Positions 53,126 through 64,000 of a stretch of DNA of 64,000 bases are shown in pieces (the first letter of the stretch is position 1; every line of letters begins with the position of its first letter). The notes under the pieces are model-generated. The model made no database searches and was not told the DNA's origin. It worked only from the letters and a program-made list of their open reading frames with translations. The position numbers and the translations under genes were made by a program. The stretch comes from Amblyornis subalaris (Eukaryota > Chordata > Aves > Passeriformes > Ptilonorhynchidae): assembly GCA_018881555.1 (NCBI GenBank), contig JACAXG010000069.1, forward strand, positions 1,364,001-1,428,000, read 5' to 3'.

Positions 53126-56100
53126 GAATAATTTAACAAATTTAACACTTGTAAATGAAAATAAACCATCCACTTAGAATGATCAAAACAATTAACTTAA
53201 ATTTCTCTCCTAATCATCATTAAAAGAATAAAAAGGAAAAAAAAAGCAATCAGAAATCCAACACACACACAAATGTCAAATCAACACTGTTTTCAAATAT
53301 GGAAGGAAGTTGATGCAACTTTCTTCCCAAAAGCTTCTGCTCTATTAATGAGCACTGGCAGAGCTATCACGCTTCCAGTATCACACAGCCTAATCCTTTA
53401 CCTTCTCACTGGAATATCTTGGCACTAATACCTAAACCTTTACCCATTCTTTTACACTTAGCCCTGCAGCTCCTTGTCATAACCTGCAGCTTCTGCCATG
53501 GCAGTTGCTCATTTCTGAGTATGGCAAGGTCTTCCAGTTCATCTCCAAACCATCAGACAACCACTTCATAATTGGGGAAAAAAGGTGTCAGGAAAGCCTA
53601 TTAAAGTAATTAGATACTTAATGAGGAGAATGATGATACAATAGTGATTTGAACAGTGAATGAGGAGCTATGGTGACAACATGCAAAGGCATTCAGTTCA
53701 ACTACTTTTGCTCTGTCAACCACACTAAGGATTCTGGAAGAGCCCAACAGCAGACACATGAGTGACTGTATAGGCTTATATGCCACAGTAATTTTTAGGA
53801 CACAGTTCAGCAGCACTCAGCCATCTCAGCAGAAGCCAAGCACTAAGGTTATCAACAGAAAGCTTTTGTCTCCCCTGGAGAGCAGCATATGTTGTAGCAA
53901 TGAGGTAGGAAAAAAAAAATTGTATTTGACAGCTGTCAAACTATCTAAACTATGATTTGGATATGGGCTATTCTTTGTATGTCTGGATCTGGCACTACAC
54001 TCATGGGGACGAACACTAAACAGTGAACAGCAGCAGCAATAGTCTAGTAAAAAACTTGACATGTCTGCCAGACAGTGACTTGCAGAAATGTGCTGAAGGT
54101 ATCTTTTATAGACACTTTTTTTTATTTTGAGACAGGGAGAAGTGAACTTCCATGTACACACAAGAACCAAGAGCTGAAAACAATAAAACTCTACTTTTCA
54201 GAGAAACAAAAGGATACAAAATTTCTGAGCAACACCTAGGCACATAATGAGATTTTAATGCAACATAATGACCATAATATTATTAATGTTAAATACTTAA
54301 AATATTAACTTAATTTACATATTGTGCAACAGAAAAGACAGTCACTAAATAAAGGTGAAGAAACAAACATCTAAAAAAGGAATTTGCACCATCTAATTTA
54401 GGTATCCAACACAAGAATATTCAAATTTTGCCTAATGGAGTTACTGTTGTCTTTGTACCAGTCACACTGGAATCCTGAACACTTTGTTTCTGTATCTGTA
54501 CCCAGTACAAACACTGTCAACACACAAACACGCACACTTCTTCCTACAGAGAATACTGAAGTCATACCTAGTCATTTTTTTTCTGCAACAGACCTAGAGA
54601 GTTGACTACTTAAAGTCACGGGATTTAGTCAAGACCTTGCTTAATCTCTCTGTTAATTTAACCAGACTCAAAATAACAATGCACAAATAGGACAGATGTT
54701 TTATTTATTTTATCATCAACATCTGAAGATTAACATTATACATACAGAAGACGGATTGCATTGAAAGCTAGTTCTATGTTTCTGTAGCACATGGATATCT
54801 CTCAACTGTACTTGTAAAGAATTTTATAGCATCCGTTAGATGTCCCAGTCTTTCTGAACAGCTGTGTACTTCAGAATCAAGTAGAGCAAGTTGCCAGAGG
54901 GACACTATTTACATAGCCACACACAGCAGTGTCGCAGGCATCTGAAGTATCACATTACTTTAAAAACTAGTAGAGAATCATTTTCAATGAACTTAAAGGC
55001 CAAGACCACGATCAGTTCTTTGAAGGTTTTTTTTCCTAGCAACGTAACATCTGTCTTATTTACTCTAGGCATCAGTCAGCTACTTTTCAATCGTGTCACT
55101 GCCAAAACCTGAGTCTTATCTTTGTAACCGTACTCACTCTAAACAGAAAAACTGTGAGGTGAACTGCAGAGCATTTGACCTCTTGTATCCAGGCACATGG
55201 AAGAAAGCAGCTCATGGATCCTTACACGGGACATTGAAGCCAGAAAAAGAGTATGCTCATTTGTTGACCTTATGGTCCTGTCTTTTTGGTTCAGGTTCTT
55301 TAGCAGCTTAACTGTGCTTCTCCACGTGAACTGTCCCTAAAGGGACACCACCAAAGTATAGCAGTCCTTTTCTCTCCAGCCCTGGTCAGTCACCATGGCA
55401 TAGTTCTAAGAACCAACTTAAAATGTCCCATGAAACCTGGTATTTTCTTTGAGATCTTCCATTGCTCTAATGACCCGCTCTGAAACTGGTTACACTTCGA
55501 TTCTGAGGAAACCACAGCCTGAGGTTTAAGAACAAAAATAATTTGCACTAAGCAGACAAGAAAAAAGACTGATAAAGCCTGTACCTTAGGGTGCCATTTC
55601 AAACCATTTTTCTGGCAAATGCACTTGAAAAACAATTCTTGGCATCAATAAGCTATCAGCAGCTGGAAGTTACAATTTCTACAAGACAAATAACCTGATA
55701 TTCTTTCGCCTTAACTCTTCATATCCAGGGAGCAGAATCTGCTCTCAGCTTCTTTCCCCACAGCAGTGGAGTGGAGTTATCCTGGGCAGGAAACACTCGC
55801 CTATGAATAGTGATGCAGCCATCACACTTTGCGGCATGACAAATTCAGTCTTAGAAAGCAAGCAGCTGTTTTCCAAGGTGCAGCTTAGCACAGACTATCC
55901 TATGAATTAATTTTTTCATCTATTCCAAAGGTTTCAAAGACAGGAAGATTCAAAATCCGAGTTCTTTGGAAATCCAGAATGTCATGTGTATCCTTTAAAT
56001 ATCCTTAGGCACTCAGAAGACTGATGTGATAAAAGCAGGAATTTAACTTAACTGGTACCCAAAACATCCTATCAAACAATAGTAAAACATAGAATAAGCA

Positions 56101-59100
56101 CTTAGGTTTGTCAGCCTAATATCATGTGTTTCTCTAACAGCTTTGAAGCATAAGGTTGTTTCTTCAACCACTAAACTGCATAAACTAGGATTTAAAAAAA
56201 AAAAAATCTCCGAAACGTCAGAAACATAATTCCCATTAGACCTAAGGAACATGCTATGTGACAGGTTCACTAAAATGTGACATTCAGTGCAGCAGCTTCC
56301 TCAGACACATGCAAGAGCCACAACTAAGCACACGATTTGTTTCCCTCAGCAATGAAGGAACATACAGGAGTGGGTTGAGTCCTGTGATGTGACTAGAACA
56401 TGCAATTTACAAATAAACTAGGGGAAAGAAAACCAACAAAACCCACACTACAACACAATCACACCACTTATTATAAAAGAAAAAACAGTATTCAATCAAA
56501 CACAGGCTTGAATTACTTTATACCAAAAAAAACCAAACCTCTCCTTACAGAAAAATGACAGGATGCTGCAATTAAGAACCCCAGTCATTTAGCATTACTA
56601 AGAGCAGGTTTATTTAACTAATTGTAATTTAAAAGACCTTCAATTTAGTATTTTAAAATATAAAATAAATAAATTCTTCTTTATTATCAGTCAAAGGAAC
56701 AGTGCGCCCATATTAACAATGTTAATTATTTGTAGCAGTGCCAACAGTACCCCTTGAGAGCTGGGAGGAAGATTTTTAATTATGTGCAGTTTAATACACA
56801 CCCAAACCAGTACACACAAGTACAAATACATGTGCCTGTAAATACTATGCAAAACACAGAGCTCCAAATCTTCCTTTCAACTATGAATACTTCTATTTAC
56901 ATCTTCATTCAAAGTGGTTTGAGGCTACCTTCAATTCCCTCCTTTTCAGTACTTTCAGGAGAACAGAACATAGCATTACAGAAAAAATTCACCAAAAGAA
57001 ATTTACATGTGTCAAATTTGTTACTTGTCAGACTTGCAGCAAGCCTCCATCAAGAGCACAATGAATGTCACAGAGCCCTTGCTTCAACATAGTCTAGTCT
57101 GCAAATGAAAGCTCTTGTTCACCTCAAAATACATCACAGGTCTGGGGAAGTTATAATCTTACAGAGAGGGATGAACTTTTTTTTCCTTCCCACCAAAAAC
57201 AGTTAACTTGGGGAGATTAAAGAATGTAGGCTGCAAGCAACTTTTCTACCACTTGAAATATATCATCCACTCACCTGAAATAAAGACATTTATATATTTT
57301 GAAGGTTTTACAGTTAATTAAAATATTATATAGATCATCCCTCTACTGGTACTAAACAGAACGCTTCTAAGAAGCATTAAGGTGAAAAAATGCCAAGGAC
57401 GATGCCACAAAATCTTTTTGTGTGAAACACTGGCCCATGGGCAGGGGAGTAAGAAGAATGAGAAAAAGAAATCTCTTATCCATTCTTGCAAAATCTCTAA
57501 ATACACCCTACTCTCTCACTCCAAGAAAACCTTAGGAAAATAAATGTTTCTAAATCTATGTAGGGTTTATAACTTCACTTCCCATCATATCCTCTAAAGA
57601 AAAACTGATGCGTTTTCCCGAATAATCAAGAAGATGCCTGAAACATCAGAAATCTTAACACATTTAAGGGACATGGCTGCTCCTTATCTATCTTGGGCAG
57701 GTTTCCCAGTACTCCACCCTTGAATAAATACTGTATATAGATTTCTTTTTTTCAACATGCTAGCTCCTTCTTATTACAAATAAATTTATAAATCCTTTTT
57801 AGATACCTGCTAAGAATGTACATCTAATTTGTCCCATCTGACAGACACATCCACAGAGAGACACAAAAGTTTTGCAGTGGTGTAACGTCAGTCACCATTC
57901 TATGGCTATTTTGTATGTCTATTGCGACAATACAAATGCTAAACCAAAACTTTCTTTTCGTTCAGGAGTCCCAGGACTTTTACTTCCTAGGGTCTAAGAC
58001 CAAGTGATCACAGCCTGCTTTCTCTAGGCTTTCAGGCAGTGCACTCCTGCAGCACACAATGCATGGCAGCAGGAAATTGGCACTTTTTTCCCTGAAAGAG
58101 AAGCATTTTGAGACTGCCAAATCAGCTATGTTCACTGTAGCAATTCAACTACAATCTAAAAAAACAGCATAAAAGGAAAAAAAAAGACAAAAAATGTTCA
58201 TTCTTCTGCCTTTGTACTCAAAACATACAAAATCAGAAATGCAGATATGTTTATGGTGCTTAATTTTATTTTTCTTATCAAACCAAAGTTTACAGAAACC
58301 ATCTCTGTCATCTCTTGTCTACTTTCCAGGCTTCCCCAGTGAGATTAATCTGGAATTCAAGCCTTTAGTATTTTCCTTATTAGCTAACTTAAGTGCTGTC
58401 TCCAACTTTGGATCTCCACCTTACTCTGATATTTAAATCTGTTGGAACAACATTCAGGTGTCAAGCACTTGGAAGTTTTAGAAACATTTTACTTACACTT
58501 GTCTGCAGAAAGTCAGTCTGATCTACTTGGGTGAGTGTATTATATTACCATGTTAAAATAAAACATGCAATTTGAAATAAATATCCCCTGTTCTAGCCAA
58601 GAACATAAAATTAATTATTAAGCTCATTAAAAAACTTTAAAAATTAATTTAAAAGAAAGATAAGGATGTAAGTGCCTTGCAATATATTTTAACACTTATT
58701 TAAGCCTGATTTCTGAAGATTAAATACTTTGCAGCACGTGGCACAGACAGCCACTCTCACCCCTTGTTTTTCTTTTTTTATGAGTTTGGGGTTGTTTGTT
58801 CTTTTTTAATTTTTACTGACACACAGTAAGCTCTCTAGAGCTAGCAAAGAATGGCTGGCAACAAGAAAATCTTCTGCCACTTTCATCTCTACTTATGTCC
58901 CACCTCTGTCCTTCTTCCAGATCTGCTACAGGATCTGAGACAGCCAGGATCTCAGAAGCAGCAGCACAACTTCCCAGATTGAATGCAGCTGCCAGCACCC
59001 AGCAAGCCTCAAATGTACCCTCCTCTGAGCTGCAGTCACAGCTCTGGTAACAGTGCAACTAAGCTCAAAAAAAGCTCAAAACACATCTTTCTCAATGGCA

Positions 59101-59619
59101 CTTAAAACTAGTAGGCATACAAAAGAAGCAGCAAGTCTACCACAGCTATATATTTATGTTTAGCCCTTTTGCTGACTGGCCCACAGGAGTTTAAAGCTTT
59201 AGCTTTTGAAAGGATCAAGGTCTTTGTGTCTAGAATCAAATATAAAACTTCTTCCTCTTGGGGGGTAGGGGAGAGAGGGGTGGGTTCATAAAATATTTTT
59301 ATCATTTCTGATGCTAAACTAGGCTGCTACACTCTATCCTTTGATTCTCCCTGAAGAAAATGGCACTGCAAGTCCAACAGGAGACAGAGACTTTTAAGCA
59401 AACCAAATGTTCTGCTTTTCTCTCCACAAAATATCTCACAACCAAATACAACCAGTCCCCACCCACAAAAAGCTTAGCTAGGAAATTTTGTTTTGGTTAT
59501 CCTATTTACATAGCTGTCATAGGTGGTGCTTTCATGGTTCCTACTTGCAGTGAGATAAACTGCAGGTTGCCTTTTAACACCGTAAAAAGCTAATTGTAGA
59601 AAACGTACAATATTTCCAA

Positions 59620-60130
59620 AGAACAGTGGTAAGATTGCTATGCTGAATCAGAGCCTCCTCAGGACTCATGTTAATGAGATCCATAAACAGGTGTAAATTA
59701 TCTTTCTTATCTATGAAACGAGGAAACTATGTGACAGAGCCTGGGCTTAGGCATCACTTGAACAGCAGGCTGAGCATGATTGATAGCAAACAGATCTAAC
59801 TTTAATGCTTTTGGAAGCTGAATGTCTCTGTACGACTCACAGCTTGGACAGCTCAACAGGGTCATCTAAAAATTTCATCTGCTAAGACATTCTGTAAACT
59901 GTTTGATGCAGCTATGTCACAGATGGCATTGCATGTACTCCCCAACCAGATTTTGTAGAGGTGTCAACTGCCTTTTAGTCAAACACAGTATAGAGATTTT
60001 ATTGCTTTGTGTTAGTTCATCCCTGTGAAGACGACTTAGGCTGGCATTTACTTGTGGGATCAGTTTCCTGATGATTAACTTGACGCAATTTTAGGTGCTC
60101 TGACAGGCTATGTTGCTAGAAGGGTGTACA
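59620..60130. promoter_or_regulatory. Candidate intronic regulatory element
   Basis: About 500 bp of evenly composed, non-repetitive sequence with several recognisable factor-type motifs: TGCTGAATCAG (59641-59651, MAF-like), ATAAACA next to the E-box CAGGTG (59683-59693), TTATCT GATA-type sites (near 59697 and 59706), and TGATTGATAG (59777-59786, a PBX-HOX-like site). It looks unlike the low-complexity intron around it. Conservation is the needed test; motif presence alone is weak evidence. Confidence 0.22.
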
Positions 60131-60736
60131 GTACTCCACTCTTTCTCCACAGAGCAAAGTAAGAGTGATTTTCCATAAATATTTAAATTTTAAATTCTAA
60201 TTAATAGAGCAACATTATTTTCTCCCTCATCCATCGTTTTTTTCACAAGGCAGATACTACCTGACAACTGTTGCTGTCCTCTCCAAAGGTTCATATTTTC
60301 CATTCCATTTCCATCGGACTGCACAACAGTGTGGCTTCTCCTCCTTACTCTCTTTTCTTCTGCTCTTTACTTCCAAATTAAGGCAAAATACACAAGCTTT
60401 GTCTAACCAATCCTATTTAAAGCTATTTGTTCTCAAGCTGTCATCTAGACAATTAATTTAGCTGGCCCAAGAATGTGAACTTATGACTTTGGTCATGAAG
60501 TTTAAGTAACAGTAGTGGGCAAGCAAGTTCTCATCTCTTCTCCTGGGCATGCTCAACCAATTGGAGACAAGAGCATTCCTGATATTAACCACCCTGCTCT
60601 TGCTAAGCACTTAACACATTTCTGTCTTAAATGAATTTTCCAATATGACTACACAACATGTAGTCTCTATGCTTGTGACAAAGGCCTTTGGGTGTATCAC
60701 AAAACCTAACACACACATGACCATATATTTTAGTAA

Positions 60737-60793
60737 ATAAAATAGAGAACATTACTAAAATCTATAGCAGTTTAGTAATGTTCTCTATTTTAT
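60737..60793. repeat. Perfect inverted repeat: 23-bp arms, 11-base loop
   Basis: The left arm (60737-60759, centred on tagagaacattacta) and the right arm (60771-60793, tttagtaatgttctctattt and on) are exact reverse complements over 23 bases. They are separated by atctatagcag. Transcribed as part of the ARL15 pre-mRNA it would form a stable hairpin. It is too short for a typical miRNA precursor unless extended, and the flanks pair only weakly. It may be a palindromic duplication or the residue of a small foldback element. Confidence 0.95.
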
Positions 60794-62449
60794 ACATTTT
60801 TATACTGCTCTTAGTATTTTTAACTTTGTAAGAAGAAAAAGAGCTCACAGCCAGAATCATTCTTTTAAATTTGACCTGGCTCAGTATTTGGCATCTCACT
60901 TGTACTTTCCAAGCCTGCAGACACCAAACTAAATTATAAAAAACTTTATTCTAAAAAGACAATTGGAAATTCTTGACCTCCAGAATGGACCTTAAATCGA
61001 TGTAAGCCTGAATAAATATCTATGTCACGAAAGACACCACAGGTCCATGTTCTGACAGCATTACAACTGCAAATGACTGAAAAAACCAGGGAATACATGG
61101 AGATTTCAGCCACTGTGTTTCCAGGCTAGAATCTGTTAGAAGCAAAGAAAAAGCTTCCTACTGCCTTTACACCTTCATTATCTATGTTGAGAACCAACTG
61201 CAGCATTAAGCATCCCAAACTTTTTTCAGCAAAACACTGTTAGAATCTTCTGGACAACGAATGTTTTCATCTGCCTTATTTTACCAGTATTTTCCCACTC
61301 TTCTGTATGTTCATCACACACAATTTCATCCTTAGTTCCCACCAAAGATTACTGCACCATAACCAGAAATCATCACAACTGTAGTTTCTTTCCATACCAT
61401 TACTCAGCTGAATTGCATAATAAAGAGAGATATTTCCAAATGTCCTGCTAATAGTACATTCTGAAAGAATGTGGACTAGGGCATGGCACATCTCCACAGT
61501 AATTTAAATTATACATATTATCTTAAAGACAAAATTTTTGGCCAAAAAAATGGTAATTTTTTTAATTTCTCAGGGATCAGGAAGGGATTATAGGTATAGC
61601 AATTCAAGCCATTCAACTTTGTCAGCAAATAAAGCAAGACTTTCTTTTCAAGTAATTCAAGCTATATATATTCTTACTTCTTCAGGATCAATTCAAGATT
61701 TTTAAACAAAACATTTACCATTTATGAAAATGGACAAAACCTTTATTTTCTGTTAGGAAGGCAACCTGTCTTAGGAAACAAATACAATTTAAAAAAAACA
61801 GAAATTGGGTTCAGATTTTTATATTTTAGTATCATGTACTTCAAAGAAAAACTACTGCAAAGACAACACAACAAACTTTGCTCTGTGTCCCTAAATCTTA
61901 AAGGAGGATGAAGAGATAATCAATCCTGGAAGAGATAAAAGAAGAGAGACTATGTGCTATATATATTTTGCCTGAAAATTTACAATCCCTGCAGAAATGA
62001 AGAAATAAAACCTGGCTTCATTAGCAGCTTTGGAGACAACCAGCATGGTAAAAACTAGCACCATCTTTGACCTCAAGGAAGAATACTACTTCCACCAAAC
62101 AAACAGGATACTACACAGTTAGCATCTCTTTCACATAACTGCTTGGCTGCTGAATATGAGAACCTTAAGCAGTATGATTTCTGCCGCATTTAAAATATTG
62201 GCTGTATAATATGTTACTGTATGGTGACATATGAAGCTTTCTGTTACCTAAACCTAAAAAGTCAAAGTATCAAAAATTAAAACTATATAGACCTTCACTC
62301 TCTAAATAATATGTAACAACAGCCAGTGGTTGTTAAGAACAGATGCCTTTCTACCTTTCTCCAAGTTTCCATCAAATGTCTGGATAAGACCTCCACACTA
62401 CAGTACAGAGAAATTATATAAGAGTACCACAATAACTGAAAGCAAACAC

Positions 62450-62525
62450 CAGGAATAAGAAAAAGAAAAACAGGAATAAGACACACACACAAAAAAAAAA
62501 AAAAACCAACCAAAAAAACAAAACC
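62450..62525. repeat. A-rich and CA simple-sequence tract
   Basis: caggaataaga occurs twice, 21 bp apart, followed by ac dinucleotides (62481-62490), fifteen A (62491-62505) and caaccaaaaaa-type sequence. It is low-complexity DNA that produces hydrophobic spurious frames on the minus strand. Confidence 0.85.
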
Positions 62526-62735
62526 ACAAACAGGAATATGACAAAAACATGGGCTTCTCTTCAATATCGGAAGCAGAAATTCCAAAATAAAATTTAGTGG
62601 TGATTATATATGTAAAATGTTTTCCTTTATTTTCATACAGCAGCAAGAGAGAAACCATGCATACTCCAGAAAGCTCAGGTTTTACCTTCATCAAACAGGA
62701 ATATATTTCTCAGCTAAAACGTTAAATGCTGAGTA

Positions 62736-63692
62736 CAGAATCACAGAGTGATTTAGGTTAGAAAAGACCTCTAAGATCATCAAGTCCAGCCTTTGACCTA
62801 TCACCACCTTGTAAACTAGATCATGGCACTAAGTGCCACATCCAGTTGTTTCTGGAACACCTCCAGGAACGGTAACTCCCTGGGCAATCATTCCAATGTT
62901 TAACAACTGCTTTCATGAAGAAACTCTTCCTGATCTCCAATCTAAACTTGCCCTGCTGCCGCATGAGGCCATGTCCTCTCATCCTGTCACTGGTCGCCTG
63001 GGAGAAGAGACCAATCCCCACCTGGCTACAACCTCCTTTCAAGCAGTCGTGGAGAGTGATGAGGTCACCCCATGACCCTCGTCTTCTCCAGGCTAAACAC
63101 CCCCAGCTCCCTCAGCTGCTCCTCACAGGACTTGTGCTCCAGACACTTCCCCAGCTCCGTTGCCCTTCTCTGGACTCGCTCCAGCCCCTCCAACGCCTTT
63201 CTTGCAGTGAGGGGCCAGAACTGGAGGTGTGGCCTCCCCAGTGCCGAGTACAGGGTGACAATCACTGCCCTGGTCCTGCTGGCCACAGCATTGCTGATCC
63301 AGGCCAGGATGCCATTGGCCTTCTTGGCCACCTGGGCACACATTGGCTCGTGTTCAGCTGCTGTCACCAGCACTCCCAGGTCCTTTCCAGCCACTCTGCC
63401 CCAGCCTGTGGCACTTCCTGGGGCAGTTGTGACACAAGCACAGGATCTGGCACTTGGCCTTTTTGACCATCTTGTTGACCTCAGACCACTGGCCTCAGCC
63501 CATCAATCCAGCCTGTCCAGATCCCTCTGCAGAGCCTTCCTGCCCTCCAGCAGATCAACAGTCCTGCCCAACTTGGTGTCACTCGCAAACTGACTGAGGG
63601 TGCACTCAATCCCCTCATCCAGGTCATCAGTTAAGATATTAAACAAAACTGGGGCCCATACTGAGCCCTGGGGAACACCACTAGTGACCAGC
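62736..63692 (-). mobile_element. CR1 LINE, ~960 bp with reverse-transcriptase remnant, minus orientation
   Basis: This is the longest transposon copy in the window. The plus strand starts cagaatcacagagtg, so the 3' terminal repeat is at 62736 and the element runs on the minus strand. Going 5' to 3' on that strand, 63694-63503 encodes reverse-transcriptase sequence with [10 protein letters not shown] and then FASDTKLG. 63394-63065 encodes the KDLGVLV and WISNAVASR region and [16 protein letters not shown]. 63042-62821 encodes the C-terminal KGGCSQVGIGLFSQ and EIRKSFF segment. The copy is dead: the catalytic A-D-D box reads A-S-D (Ser codon 63581-63583), an in-frame stop follows the first part at 63503-63505, and the last part is in a different frame. 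It is 5'-truncated near 63692. Long plus-strand frames here (183 and 173 codons) are antisense artefacts. Confidence 0.96.
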
Positions 63693-64000
63693 AACTTTTG
63701 GAAAAAACCCGGACTTTTGGAAGCTTGCTTTTGCTCCCTTACCGAGACAATGAAAAGCTAACACAATTAGTATTTTTCTGCAATAGCTGATAGAAGAAAA
63801 CAGATTACATGATTTTTAAATACAGACATGCAAACACTCATAGTTAAAGGAAAAAGAAATTAAAAGATGCAGTAAAAAATTCTGACAATCCTTCTGTCTT
63901 TGAGAAGACTTAAATTAACGAAAAAACAAATCAAATAGTCTGGAAAACTTCACGATATCTTGTCACAAGTCAAAACTCTCTGCTAAGGTAAGATTTCTCA
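63693..64000 (-). other. ARL15 intron, right edge of window
   Basis: About 300 bases of AT-rich DNA beyond the CR1 5' breakpoint. I see nothing further in it. Confidence 0.7.

Larger units (their letters stand above)
53126..62735 (-). other. ARL15 intron upstream of the exon, 9.6 kb
   Basis: This is intronic DNA between the recognised exon and the large CR1 copy. No preceding ARL15 exon was recognised. It contains a putative regulatory block (59620-60130), a 23-bp-arm hairpin (60737-60793) and A/C-rich simple sequence (62450-62525). Open frames of up to 114 codons (53826-54170) show no family signature. Confidence 0.7.

Noticed and set aside
53826..54170. 114-codon cysteine- and serine-rich open frame near the ARL15 exon
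   Set aside because: It is intronic, shows no similarity to ARL15 or any family I recognise, and has no conserved splice boundaries.
60737..60793. Hairpin considered as a miRNA precursor
   Set aside because: A stem of 23 bp with an 11-base loop and poorly pairing flanks is too short, and perfect pairing is atypical for animal pre-miRNAs.
62915..63466. 183-codon open frame on the plus strand
   Set aside because: It is antisense to the CR1 ORF2 remnant on the minus strand; its composition follows from the GC-rich retrotransposon, not from a gene.
63072..63593. 173-codon open frame on the plus strand
   Set aside because: It is also antisense to the same CR1 copy, overlapping the other antisense frame.

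Overview
This window looks like a piece of a bird genome. It is AT-rich and gene-poor. It holds several copies of the CR1 LINE, whose 3' ends carry the short ATTCTATG/ATTCTGTG-type repeat and which are the dominant interspersed repeat of birds and reptiles. Only one coding segment can be supported: a 209-bp exon on the minus strand at 52883-53091. It encodes 69 complete codons plus part of a glycine codon and matches the central GTPase-domain segment of ARL15, an atypical ADP-ribosylation-factor-like small GTPase. The rest of the window is read as two long introns of that gene: at least 52.9 kb downstream of the exon (left side) and at least 10.9 kb upstream of it (right side). Human ARL15 lies at 5q11.2, a region that corresponds to the bird Z chromosome, so a Z-linked origin is likely but not shown by the sequence.

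Layout: 1-19.8 kb is intronic DNA with a GC-rich patch at about 1.13-1.32 kb and a few simple repeats. A CR1 fragment lies at 19.82-20.33 kb. Two CR1 fragments in opposite orientations, 3' ends outward, sit at 23.3-23.7 kb. The stretch 24-34 kb has small local duplications and one undetermined base (26745). Short CR1 3' ends lie at 34.40-34.52 kb and 48.73-48.79 kb. The ARL15 exon is at 52.9-53.1 kb. A near-perfect DNA hairpin (23-bp arms, 11-base loop) lies at 60.74-60.79 kb. The longest CR1 copy (about 960 bp, reverse-transcriptase and C-terminal part of ORF2, inactivated) is at 62.74-63.69 kb.

There is no operon, CRISPR array, RNA gene, promoter CpG island or second gene that I can support. 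The other open reading frames are short, random, or lie inside CR1 copies (often antisense to the CR1 ORF2 remnant). I found no novel multi-gene system. The points most worth checking are the unusual GTPase residues visible in the exon, the 23-bp hairpin, a GC-rich patch that could be an unannotated alternative terminal exon, and a few intronic blocks that look like conserved regulatory elements.
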